Shown one piece after another: positions 46,432 to 55,600 of a stretch of 64,000 nt of DNA. A program made the translations under genes and the position numbers. Origin of the DNA: Bacteroidota bacterium. Lineage in GTDB: Bacteria > Bacteroidota > Bacteroidia > AKYH767-A > 2013-40CM-41-45. The DNA is taken from the NCBI GenBank assembly GCA_016711505.1, contig JADJSV010000003.1:1-64000 (forward strand). The letters run 5' to 3'. The notes under the pieces are model-generated. The model had not been told where the DNA came from. It saw nothing but the letters and a program-made list of their open reading frames with translations, and did no database searches. Every line of letters starts with the position of its first letter. Position 1 is the first letter of the stretch.

Positions 46432-47088
46432 ATGAAAAATCAATTCTGGAAGAGATTAATAATTCCATTTGTGATTTTACTTTTCCCGGTAGTGTTATGG
46501 CTGGTATTAGTTACCGGCCATAATCATTTTAAGACCTTACCAATACTTGGGCCGATTGAGATCAACGCAGCAGGAGATACAACCTTTCATTCCATCCCGG
46601 AGTTTGCTTTTACAAATCAAAATGGGGAAACAGTTGGGTCTAAAAATGTGGAAGATCAGATCTATGTTGCGAATTTCTTTTTTTCAACCTGTCAGACTGT
46701 TTGTCCAAAGATGAATGAGCAGATGGGTAAAGTTCAATATGCTTTCAAAGACAATGAGAAATTTCACATTCTGTCTTTTACTGTCGATCCTGAAACAGAT
46801 TCTGTTCCTGTACTTGCTGCGTATGCTGAAAAAATGCGTGCAAATAATTCCAGATGGTGGTTTCTTACCGGCGATAAAGAAAAGATCTATTCTCTGGCGA
46901 GAACAGGCTTTCTTGTCCCTGCAGCTCAACGTACTGAAGAAAACGACTTTTTCCATTCGCAAGACATAATACTTATCGATAAACAAAAACACATTCGCGG
47001 TGTTTTTGATGGAACAGAGCCCAATGAGATTGACTCATTGATCGATCATGCAAAATTGTTACTTGAAGAATACAGATTACAAAAATAA
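46432..47088 (+). CDS. SCO1/SenC copper chaperone
   Basis: SCO proteins deliver copper to the CuA site of oxidase subunit II. The protein has 218 residues: an N-terminal membrane anchor (IIPFVILLFPVVLWLVLVTG), then a thioredoxin-like domain. The copper site is CQTVC (CxxxC) in FFFSTCQTVCPKMNEQM near residue 85, and the distal His is in ENDFFHSQDIILID near residue 175. ILSFTVDPETDSVP and WWFLTGDKEKI are also typical. All ligands are present. Confidence 0.95.
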   Translation: MKNQFWKRLIIPFVILLFPVVLWLVLVTGHNHFKTLPILGPIEINAAGDTTFHSIPEFAFTNQNGETVGSKNVEDQIYVANFFFSTCQTVCPKMNEQMGKVQYAFKDNEKFHILSFTVDPETDSVPVLAAYAEKMRANNSRWWFLTGDKEKIYSLARTGFLVPAAQRTEENDFFHSQDIILIDKQKHIRGVFDGTEPNEIDSLIDHAKLLLEEYRLQK

Positions 47089-47094
47089 ATACCA

Positions 47095-47634
47095 TTGACT
47101 AATCTCACTGCAAACGATTCATTTTACAAACGACTGATCTTCATTATTTCAATCGTAGTGTTTTTATTGATTTTTATTCTGTCGATTCTGCCAAAGCAAA
47201 ATGAGATACCTTCATGGGTAGCAATTTTACCCAAACTCAATGCAATTCTTAATGGTACTACTACGTTGCTGTTGATTTTTTCACTGTATTTTATCAAACG
47301 GAAAAATATTGCAATGCATAAAAAACTCAATATTACTGCATGTGTCATTTCCACGATCTTCCTGCTTTCATATGTTGCTTTTCATGCTTTTGGTGTAGAA
47401 ACGAAATTTCCTGCCGACAACCCACAGCTTCCACTTTATCTGACTATTCTCATCTCACATATCATTCTTGCTGCTTTCGTATTGCCTTTGGTATTACTAT
47501 CTTTGTACCGCGGTCTGACAAATCAGGTGAGTAGTCACAAAAAGATCACCCGCTGGGCTTATCCGATCTGGTTATACGTTACAACCACAGGAGTCATTGT
47601 CTATCTGATGATATCACCTTATTACAAATTCTGA
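47095..47634 (+). CDS. DUF420 membrane protein
   Basis: The protein has 179 residues with about five membrane segments. LPKLNAILNGTTTLLLIFSLYFIKRKNIAMHKKLN, then LSYVAFHAFGVETKFP, and HIILAAFVLPLVLLSLYRGL are hallmarks of DUF420 (YozB-like), found with cytochrome oxidase genes. Conserved histidines (MHKK, HAFG, SHIIL, SHKKITRWAYPIWLYV) could bind metal or heme; the role is unproven. No ATG was found; the start is a TTG at 47095 directly before ACTAATCTC, so the exact N-terminus is uncertain. Confidence 0.88.
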   Translation: MTNLTANDSFYKRLIFIISIVVFLLIFILSILPKQNEIPSWVAILPKLNAILNGTTTLLLIFSLYFIKRKNIAMHKKLNITACVISTIFLLSYVAFHAFGVETKFPADNPQLPLYLTILISHIILAAFVLPLVLLSLYRGLTNQVSSHKKITRWAYPIWLYVTTTGVIVYLMISPYYKF

Positions 47635-47648
47635 TCGCCAATTCTGAA

Positions 47649-47870
47649 ATGAAAAAATTCCTGCTCATATTACTAATTTCTATTGGTTCGTTTTCAATCG
47701 ATACAAATGCCCAATGTGCAATGTGTCGCCGTGTCGCAGAAAGTAGTCATGATGCACATGAAGACAAAAAAGGCCGTGGGTTGAATTCAGGTATTATGTA
47801 CTTGTTGGCTGTTCCTTATGTTTTGGCAGGGATTGGTATCTATGCTTATGTGAAGAAAAAAAGACCGTAA
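47649..47870 (+). CDS. Small membrane protein with CXXC motif at end of oxidase cluster
   Basis: The protein has 73 residues. A signal peptide (MKKFLLILLISIGSFSIDTNAQ) is followed by CAMCRRVAESSHD, then one membrane segment (SGIMYLLAVPYVLAGIGIYAYV) and a basic tail KKKRP. The size, CAMC motif and place after DUF420 look like a conserved part of this cluster. I know no function. A role in copper or heme handling is a guess from the CXXC and its neighbours. It is probably the last gene of the operon starting at ctaB. Confidence 0.8.
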   Translation: MKKFLLILLISIGSFSIDTNAQCAMCRRVAESSHDAHEDKKGRGLNSGIMYLLAVPYVLAGIGIYAYVKKKRP

Positions 47871-47979
47871 ATATTTTTCAAAAATCGAAAATTGTAATTT
47901 GAATTTTTTCAAATATTGATCGCTTCTTTTCTTCAATATTTTTTATTTTTTGATCATTAATATCCCGCACAATTGAAAT

Positions 47980-48819
47980 TTATGTGACCGCTCTGCGGTC
48001 ATAATTTATTCGTACCTTCTCTTTCTACCGATATGTGACCGCTCTGCGGTCATACCCAATTCGCACCTTCTTTTTCTACCGATATGTGACCGCTCTGCGG
48101 TCATACCCAATTCGCACCTTCTTTTTCTACCGATATGTGACCGCTCTGCGGTCATACCCAATTCCGCACCTTCTTTTTCTACCGATATGTGACCGCTCTG
48201 CGGTCATACCCAATTCGCACCTTCTTTTTCTACCGATATGTGACCGCTCTGCGGTCATACCCAATTCCGCACCTTCTTTTTCTACCGATATGTGACCGCT
48301 CTGCGGTCATACCCATTCCGCACCTTCTTTTTCCGGATGTGACCGCCTGCGGTCATACCCATCGCACCTTCTTTTCTACCGATATGTGACCGCTCTGCGG
48401 TCATACCCAATCCGCACCTTCTTTTCTACGGTATGTGACCGCGCTGCGGTCATACCCAATTCGCACCTTCTTTTTCTACCGATATGTGACCGCTCTGCGG
48501 TCATACCCAATTCCGCACCTTCTTTTTCTACCGGTATGTGACCGCGCTGCGGTCATACGCAGTTTTTACAATCTTTCGTCCCAATATGATCAAAGGCTGC
48601 GGTTATGACCGCATAGCGGTCACATATCGGTAGAAAATAAAGCAATTCCGCATGACCGCAGCGCGGTCACATATCGGTAGAAAAGAAATAAAGCAATTCC
48701 GCATGACCGCAGCGCGGTCACATATCGGTAGAAAAGAAATAAAGCAATTCCGCATGACCGCAGCGCGGTCACATATCGGTAGAACGGTCACATATCGGTA
48801 GAACGGTCACATATCGGTG
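47980..48819. repeat. REP-like hairpin array, two orientations
   Basis: Twelve direct hairpin units (TGACCGCTCTGCGGTCATA) occur at about 51-bp steps: 47984, 48034, 48085, 48137, 48189, 48240, 48292, 48339, 48386, 48435, 48486 and 48537. They are separated by nearly identical spacers (CCCAATTCGCACCTTC, then TTTCTACCGATATG). Some units have GCGCTGC loops, and unit 8 is degenerate. After a unique stretch (48560-48600) four inverted units follow (48606, 48653, 48703, 48756) with the different spacer AAAGCAATTCCGCA, then two half units (48784, 48803). The transposase gene follows 76 bp on. Confidence 0.95.
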
Positions 48820-48895
48820 TTTTTGAAATCGATCATTTCCCCTCTTATATTAAACAGAAATCTGCAGACGTCTCTATATTTTTGTAAAAAAAACC

Positions 48896-49372
48896 ATGAG
48901 CGATACATACACACAGATACATATCCAAGTAATTTTTGCAGTTAAAGGCAGGCAAAGTTTAATTCCGTTTTCTTTCGAGGATGAGTTATATAAATACATC
49001 ACCGGAATAGTACAGAACAAAAATCAAAAAATGCTTGCGATTAACGGTATGCCGGATCATATTCATTTTTTTATAGGATTACGTCCAGACTGTACACTTT
49101 CGGATCTTGTGAGAGAAGTAAAGAAAGCTTCAAACAAATTCGTTAATGAAAAATTGAGTTTGGGTCGTGAATTTGCCTGGCAAGAGGGTTATGGAGGATT
49201 TTCCTATTGTCGTTCTGAGGTCCAAACGGTGATAAACTACATTAAGAATCAAAAAAAGCATCATCTCACTGAAAAATTTAAAGAAGAATACATTGCATTT
49301 CTTAAGGAATTTGAAATCGATTTCAAGCCAGAATATCTTTTTGATTGGATAGACTACAAAATTGATGATTGA
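48896..49372 (+). CDS. Y1 (IS200/RAYT-type) transposase
   Basis: The protein has 158 residues and is a single-domain HUH nuclease. HUH is GMPDHIHFFIGL with H55 and H57. The nucleophile is probably Y115 in VQTVINYIKNQKKHH, with Q119 nearby. FAWQEGYGGFSYCRSE is the conserved central motif. No TnpB is present. Such enzymes cut single-stranded DNA at hairpins. The hairpin array directly upstream makes it a REP-associated tyrosine transposase (RAYT) candidate. The gene appears intact. A TATTTTTG -7-like box lies near 48877, without a clear TTG. Confidence 0.9.
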   Translation: MSDTYTQIHIQVIFAVKGRQSLIPFSFEDELYKYITGIVQNKNQKMLAINGMPDHIHFFIGLRPDCTLSDLVREVKKASNKFVNEKLSLGREFAWQEGYGGFSYCRSEVQTVINYIKNQKKHHLTEKFKEEYIAFLKEFEIDFKPEYLFDWIDYKIDD

Positions 49373-49552
49373 CTACTTTTTGTTCAAATTTCCCCATTTT
49401 TTGGCAGATGTTATCGGTCTAATTAAGCTTGAACTTTAAGCTGCATGATTATTACCTATTATTTGCTGTCGACTTTACTGATCTTTTGAGTTGTATCTTT
49501 TGGTTTTTTACTCAGTTTGCGGTATTTACCTCCTCTATGTGACCTTTGCCCA

Positions 49553-49582
49553 TTGACCTAATTCAGAAATTCCCTACTTTTG
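49553..49582 (+). promoter_or_regulatory. Promoter of trhO, almost leaderless
   Basis: TTG (49553-49555), 19 bases, then TACTTTTG (49575-49582) match the Bacteroidota consensus. The ATG is at 49587, so the transcript would begin at or next to the start codon. Confidence 0.8.
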
Positions 49583-49586
49583 CCAA

Positions 49587-50639
49587 ATGTTATACAATAA
49601 GTACGATAAGGAAACCCTTAGGAAAAAGCTCATGGCGGAGGACTTCCCCCGGACCACGCTTTCTTTCTATCGATATGTGATTTTAGAAAATATCAATGAA
49701 ATGCGTGATTCTCTTTATAGAGAATTTGATGCGCTTCAGGTTTTTGGCCGGATTTACATTGCCCGTGAAGGGATCAATGCGCAGATCTCTGTACCTACTC
49801 ATAACTTTGAAAAATTCGTTGAAGACCTATATGCTCATCCTGAATTTTCAAATGTCAATTTGAAGATTGCTGTTGAAGATGATGGCAAGTCTTTTTATAA
49901 GCTTATTGTAAGAGTTCGCAGCAAGATCGTTGCCGATGGATTACCGGATGATACTTTCGATGTAACAAATGTTGGAAATCATCTGAGTGCAAAAGAATTT
50001 AATGATGCTATGCAGTTGCCGGAAACTATAGTCGTTGATCTTCGCAATCACTATGAAAGTGAAGTGGGGCATTTCAGCGGAGCAATACTTCCTGATGCTG
50101 ATACTTTCCGCGATGAACTTCCAATGGTCATTGATATGCTAAAAGATAAGAAGGATAAAAAAATCCTGCTTTATTGTACCGGAGGTATTCGTTGTGAAAA
50201 AGCAAGTGCATTCTTTAAGCATGAAGGATTTGAAGATGTGAATCAATTGAATGGTGGTATCATTCATTATGCACGTCAGGTAAAAGCTGAAGGACTTGAT
50301 TCCAGATTCATCGGAAAGAATTTCGTATTCGATGATCGTATGGGTGAACGGATCACTGAAGATATTATCAGCTCTTGTCACCAATGTGGCCAGCCTTGCG
50401 ATACTCATGTAAACTGTGCTAACGATGATTGTCATTTACTATTCATACAATGCGAAAAATGCGCACAGAAAATGAATGGCTGTTGTACACCGACATGTAA
50501 AGAAATTTCTTTAATGCCAATAGAAAGTCAACGCGAACTTCGCAAAGGAAAAATAAAGGACAATGCTCATTCAGTTTACAAAAGCAGATTGCGTCCTAAC
50601 CTTCGTGAATTTCTTGATCAGAATAATATTCAGTTATAA
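49587..50639 (+). CDS. trhO: tRNA uridine(34) hydroxylase (rhodanese family)
   Basis: TrhO (YceA) hydroxylates U34 of certain tRNAs to make 5-hydroxyuridine. The protein has 350 residues. The N-terminal acylphosphatase-like domain has GRIYIAREGINAQISVP near residue 58. The rhodanese domain (~130-235) has VVDLRNHYESEVGHFSGA and the active-site cysteine in LLYCTGGIRCEKASAFF near 200. The C-terminal Cys-rich segment has four CxxC-type pairs (CHQCGQPCD, CEKCAQ, CCTPTC), probably binding zinc. The gene is intact. The predicted promoter places transcription start at the ATG. Confidence 0.95.
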   Translation: MLYNKYDKETLRKKLMAEDFPRTTLSFYRYVILENINEMRDSLYREFDALQVFGRIYIAREGINAQISVPTHNFEKFVEDLYAHPEFSNVNLKIAVEDDGKSFYKLIVRVRSKIVADGLPDDTFDVTNVGNHLSAKEFNDAMQLPETIVVDLRNHYESEVGHFSGAILPDADTFRDELPMVIDMLKDKKDKKILLYCTGGIRCEKASAFFKHEGFEDVNQLNGGIIHYARQVKAEGLDSRFIGKNFVFDDRMGERITEDIISSCHQCGQPCDTHVNCANDDCHLLFIQCEKCAQKMNGCCTPTCKEISLMPIESQRELRKGKIKDNAHSVYKSRLRPNLREFLDQNNIQL

Positions 50640-50662
50640 GTCACACCATAAAACACGCTCGA

Positions 50663-52267
50663 ATGAAAAAATCTCTACTCTCCTTTTTTATGTTTCTGTC
50701 AATTTTCTTACTTGTAAAACCTGCAAGTGGACAGACGGTTCTTTACACAGAAACATTTTCTTCTCAATCCTTGCCATCAGGTTGGACAAATGATAGTCTT
50801 GGCGTAACACCAATGAATGTATGGATCTTTGACAATCGTTACAATCGTGGAATTGCAGGATCAGGTTTTGATACAAGTTTTGCTATGTTCGATAGTGATG
50901 AGAACAGTGTTAATGATAACATAGATGAATATGCATCGTTAACAACAGGTGATATTGATATTTCAACTGCTACAGGTGCTGTTGTTCTTGAAATGGACGA
51001 ACAATATTTCCCACTTGGCGGTCCAAGTTCCGGCGGTTCTTCCCGCAGAATAGAATTCAGTACAAATTCAGGTTCAACATGGACATCAATTGTGTATGAT
51101 TCACTTGCAGTTGGATTTCCTGATACTACTGATGCTGCTCACACATTATACACTTTGCCAACCGGTGGAGCTGCCAATGTTCGTGTAAGGTTTACATGGA
51201 CAGGTTCCTGGGATTGGTGGTGGGCACTTGACAATGTCCAGATCGTAGACTATCCGTTGACTTGTAATTCCACACCAAATGGTGGTACTGCAGGTTCATC
51301 TTTCACTTCAGTTTGTGCATTCAATTTAATTGACCTTACTGTACTTGGTGCAGATAGTGTTACCGGGACATCATTTCAATGGCAGGTTTCAACTGATAAT
51401 GTAAACTGGAATGATATTTCTGGTGCAATCACAACTTCTGTATTCGTAACCGGGCAATCGGTAGCTTCTTATTATCGATTAGAGGTTATGTGCGGTGGCT
51501 TTACAGGATATTCAACAGTAGTGACCATGGGTCAAAATCCACCGTTAGATTGCTATTGCATTCCTGAATATACATCAGGTTGCGATGCTCTTGGAAAAGT
51601 TGCTATCAATACTTTGCTAAGTGAAACAATGATCTGCGACGGAACTTTTCCGGAGAATTATACATTATTCCCTGATACTGGTAGTCTGACTACTGACCTT
51701 GGTACAGGCGATTATTATGATGTAACAATTGCTTCCGCTGCCGGTTCCGGAACGCACGGAGCAGGTATCTGGTTTGATTTTAATGCTGATGGTGATTTCC
51801 AGGATGCAGGTGAATTCACTAACATAAGCGATACGATCCCTCAAAACTCCGGAGATTTTGTAATGAATATAAATATTCCTGCAACTGCAGTGTTAGGTCC
51901 TACCAGAATGCGTGTTCGTTATATCTTCAATGCTGCTGCTCTATCTACAAGTGATTGTGCTGAGTATGGTTACGGAGAAACAGAAGATTATACAGTCAAT
52001 ATCGTATTAGGAACCGGTGTTAAAAACAATCCTCTTCAGTCAATAAAAGTTTATCCTGTTCCTGCTAACGATAGATTGTTTATCCAGTCTCCGGTGCAAG
52101 GTGCTATGCAGATCACTCTGCTGGATCAAACAGGAAGAGTTTGCCGCAACATACATGCGACAACCAATTCAACAGAAATGAATGTTGCAGATCTTTCATC
52201 CGGCATCTATTTCCTTCGTTTTGAAACCGAAAATAATACGATCACCAAAAAAGTAATACTTAATTGA
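50663..52267 (+). CDS. Secreted protein with GEVED-like and T9SS sorting domains
   Basis: The protein has 534 residues with a signal peptide (1-24, ending KPASGQ). Residues 25-200 form a jelly-roll/MAM-like domain (YTETFSSQSLPSGWTND...WDWWWALDNVQIVD). Residues ~205-290 look like an Ig-like module (FQWQVSTDNVNWNDISG). Residues ~295-445 include the GEVED-type core AGIWFDFNADGDFQDAGEF and ending GETEDYTVNI. The last ~75 residues are a T9SS type A sorting domain (VYPVPANDRLFIQS, SSGIYFLRFETENN, KKVILN). Cell-surface or released. The ligand is unknown. It follows trhO by 23 bp, though no functional link is apparent. Confidence 0.9.
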   Translation: MKKSLLSFFMFLSIFLLVKPASGQTVLYTETFSSQSLPSGWTNDSLGVTPMNVWIFDNRYNRGIAGSGFDTSFAMFDSDENSVNDNIDEYASLTTGDIDISTATGAVVLEMDEQYFPLGGPSSGGSSRRIEFSTNSGSTWTSIVYDSLAVGFPDTTDAAHTLYTLPTGGAANVRVRFTWTGSWDWWWALDNVQIVDYPLTCNSTPNGGTAGSSFTSVCAFNLIDLTVLGADSVTGTSFQWQVSTDNVNWNDISGAITTSVFVTGQSVASYYRLEVMCGGFTGYSTVVTMGQNPPLDCYCIPEYTSGCDALGKVAINTLLSETMICDGTFPENYTLFPDTGSLTTDLGTGDYYDVTIASAAGSGTHGAGIWFDFNADGDFQDAGEFTNISDTIPQNSGDFVMNINIPATAVLGPTRMRVRYIFNAAALSTSDCAEYGYGETEDYTVNIVLGTGVKNNPLQSIKVYPVPANDRLFIQSPVQGAMQITLLDQTGRVCRNIHATTNSTEMNVADLSSGIYFLRFETENNTITKKVILN

Positions 52268-52273
52268 TGGTAT

Positions 52274-52306
52274 TTGCAGATTGAATCAATCTGTTTATTA
52301 CTTTTG
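52274..52306 (+). promoter_or_regulatory. Promoter of the metH riboswitch transcript
   Basis: TTG (52274-52276), 22 bases, then TACTTTTG (52299-52306). Spacing is slightly longer than the ideal 19, the -7 box is exact. Transcription would start near 52313, shortly before the riboswitch. Confidence 0.65.
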
Positions 52307-52349
52307 CTTATCGTTCTTTAAAAAATACTCATCCGCCGGTGGCGGATAC

Positions 52350-52461
52350 ACTTATCAAGAAAGGTGGAGGGATTGCGCCCTGTGAAACCTTGGCAACCCT
52401 TATTCACCACAGCGAATAGAAGGTGCCAACTCGCTCTTCCCAAAAGGAAGTCAGATAAGTC
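52350..52461 (+). ncRNA. SAM-I riboswitch (S box)
   Basis: The conserved core CTTATCAAGAAAGGTGGAGG is followed by GATTGCGCCC, TGTGAAACC and TTGGCAACCC, which form P1, P2 and the SAM pocket. AAGGTGCCAACTC is the P3/J3-4 part, and GATAAG at 52454-52459 closes P1. It lies upstream of metH with a terminator between, as expected for a switch that turns metH off when S-adenosylmethionine is plentiful. A separate short palindrome (ATCCGCCGGTGGCGGAT) lies at 52331-52347, just before it. Confidence 0.93.
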
Positions 52462-52494
52462 AGAATCGATTTGTAAAATATACTATCATTATAT

Positions 52495-52532
52495 AAAATC
52501 TCCTCTGACTTTGTCGGAGGAGATTTTTTTTT
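52495..52532 (+). terminator. Riboswitch-controlled terminator
   Basis: The stem AATCTCCTC / GAGGAGATT with a short loop (TGACTTTGTCG region) is followed by eight T. It lies ~35 bases past the riboswitch and 150 bases before metH. Confidence 0.9.
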
Positions 52533-52584
52533 GAAGTCTTTTGAAGTAAGTGTAAATGTATTTTGGTTAAAAGGTTAACAGCTT

Positions 52585-52638
52585 TGCAGGTTAACAGGTT
52601 TGCATACTGAAACCTGCAAACCTGGAACCTGCAAACCA
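52585..52638. repeat. Imperfect inverted repeat in metH leader
   Basis: GCAGGTTAACAGGTTTGCA pairs with TGCAAACCTGGAACCTGC (two mismatches) around a ~10-base loop. It lies between the riboswitch terminator and metH and is of the type scattered in Bacteroidota intergenic DNA. Confidence 0.7.
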
Positions 52639-52683
52639 TTCCTCACATGAACCCAATTCCGATCATTCAATTAAAACTTATCA

Positions 52684-55600
52684 ATGAATCACCCACATTC
52701 AATAAAAGAAGAATTAAAGAAACGAATCCTGATAATCGATGGTGCAATGGGTACTATGATTCAGCGTTATCGTCTTGAAGAAAATGATTTTCGCGGAACA
52801 CGCTTTGCAGATTTTTCACATTTATTAAAAGGTAATAATGATCTTCTCTCAATCACTCAGCCGCAGATCATAGAAGAAATACATTTGCAGTATCTGAAAG
52901 CCGGTGCTGATATCATTGAGACAAATACCTTCAGTGCACAGAGAATTTCTATGGCTGATTATAGTCTTGAAGATATTTCGTATGAACTGAATTATGAATC
53001 AGCTAAGATCGCCAAAGCTGCAGTAGAGAAGTATCGTTTGGAAACCGGTGATTCGAAAAAATGGGTTGCAGGTGCAATAGGTCCGACAAACAGAACACTA
53101 ACTCTTTCGCCGGATGTGAATAATCCTGCTTTCAGAGCAGTAACGTTTGATCAGGTTGCAGAAGCATATGTAGAACAGGTAAGAGGTTTGATTGATGGTG
53201 GTGTCGATCTTATTCTGATAGAAACAATTTTTGATACAATGAATGCTAAAGCAGCATTATTTGCTGTACAGCAGGTTTTCGAAGAGAAGAATATCACATT
53301 GCCTTTGATGATCTCAGGAACGATAACCGACGCCAGTGGTAGAACTCTTTCCGGACAAACTGTAGAAGCATTTTTGAATTCTGTATCACACATGGATCTT
53401 TTAAGTATCGGTCTGAATTGTGCTTTAGGTGCTAAAGAAATGCGCCCATACATTGAAGAGCTTTCAGTTAAAGCTCCATTCTATATTAGTGCTTATCCAA
53501 ATGCCGGACTTCCAAATCAGTTTGGAGAATATGATGAGACACCTGAACACATGGGCCATCACATGAGTGATTTCCTGAATCATGGCTTCTTAAATATTGC
53601 CGGCGGTTGTTGCGGAACTACTCCTGAACATATTGCACATATTGCAAAACTTGCAGCAACAGTAAAACCGCGCCCTATTCCGGAAGTAGAACCTTATTTA
53701 CGGATCAGCGGACTTGAAGCTGTTACTCTTCGTCCTGAATCGAATTTTATGAATGTCGGTGAACGGACAAATGTGACGGGTTCAAAGAAATTTTTGCGAC
53801 TCATCAAGGAAGAACAATACGAAGAAGCTTTATCGGTTGCGCGTGAACAAACAGAAGGAGGAGCACAGGTCATTGATATCAACATGGATGAAGGAATGTT
53901 GGATGCACATTATGCAATGACAACCTATCTGAATTACATTGCCTCTGAACCGGATATTGCAAAACTTCCGATCATGATCGATTCATCAAAGTTTCCGGTT
54001 ATTGAAACTGCTTTGAAATGTACGCAGGGGAAATCTGTCGTGAATTCAATTTCACTGAAAGAAGGAGAGAAGGAATTTTTACGACAGGCAAAGATAGTAC
54101 GTCGTTACGGCGCCGCTGTGATCGTAATGGCCTTTGATGAAAAAGGACAGGCCGATACACTTTCACGAAGAATAGAGATCTGTGAACGTGCCTACAAACT
54201 ACTCACCGAAGAAATAAATTTCCCGCCGCAGGATATTATTTTCGACCCCAATATTTTCCCTGTAGCAACAGGTATGGATGAACACAGAAAAAATGCCGTT
54301 GATTATTTTGAAGCAACGAAATGGATAAAGAAAAATCTTCCATTTGCAAAAGTCAGCGGAGGTGTAAGTAATGTGTCGTTTTCATTTCGCGGAAATGATA
54401 TAGTTCGTGAAGCCATTCACTCTGCATTTTTATTTCATGGTGTTAAAGCCGGAATGGATATGGGAATTGTGAATCCAAGTCAGCTTCAGGTTTACGACGA
54501 TATTCCGGCTGATCTGCTGAAAGCAGTTGAAGATGTCTTGTTCGATAAAAATGATGAAGCCACAGAAAAATTGATTGCAATTGCCGAGTCTCTGAAAGGC
54601 CAGGTAAATGTGAAAGAAGAAAAAGATGAAGCCTGGCGCAGAGAGCCTGTGGAAAAACGACTTACTCATGCATTGGTCAAAGGTATAACAGATTATATCA
54701 AAGTCGATCTTGAGAAAGCTCGTTCAAAATACGAAAAGACATTGCATATCATTGAAGGCCCTCTGATGGATGGAATGAATGTAGTCGGAGATCTTTTTGG
54801 CGCCGGTAAGATGTTTCTGCCACAAGTTGTGAAAAGCGCTCGTGTAATGAAGAAGGGTGTTGCCTATCTGACTCCTTATCTGGAAGCTGAAAAAACAGAA
54901 AAGCAAAGTAAAGCCGGTAAGGTTTTACTTGCCACAGTAAAAGGAGATGTCCATGATATTGGAAAGAATATTGTTGGAGTTGTACTTGCATGCAACAACT
55001 ACGACATCGTTGATCTTGGTGTTATGGTGCCTGCAGAAAAGATTCTTGAAGCAGCACGAAGAGAAAATGTTGATGTCATCGGCTTAAGTGGTTTGATCAC
55101 GCCTAGTCTGGATGAAATGGTACACGTTGCAAAGGAATTGCAACGTGAGAATTTTACAATTCCATTGATGATCGGAGGAGCTACGACTTCCAAGGTTCAC
55201 ACAGCTGTAAAGATAGAGCAGAATTATTCTAATCCGGTAATACATGTTAATGATGCCTCGAAATCCGTAACGGTCGTTTCTAATTTACTTTCCAAAGGAC
55301 TCCGGGAACAATTTGTAAAGAATAATTCGGAAGAGAATGAAAGACTTCGTCAGTATCATATCAATGCAAGATCGAAAGCAGAGATCCTTTCACTGGAAAA
55401 TGCGCAGGAAAATAAATTTAAAATTGACTGGAATTCTTCTGAAATAATTGCACCGGAAATGCTGGGAACAAAAGTATTCAGGGACTATTCTATAGAAGAA
55501 ATTGCTGCGTATATCGACTGGACTCCATTCTTTATCAGTTGGGAAATGAAAGGTTCTTATCCAAAGATACTGAAGGATCCTGTAAGAGGCGAAGAAGCAA

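Noticed and set aside
48035..48791. Open reading frames across the hairpin array (both strands)
   Set aside because: The peptides are exact translations of the 51-bp repeat unit and have no independent support.
47980..48819. CRISPR array
   Set aside because: The stretches between hairpins are nearly identical to each other, the units occur in both orientations, and no cas gene is nearby.
48896..49372. A complete IS200/IS605 insertion sequence with defined ends
   Set aside because: No tnpB and no matching terminal hairpin downstream of the gene were found; only the upstream array is related.
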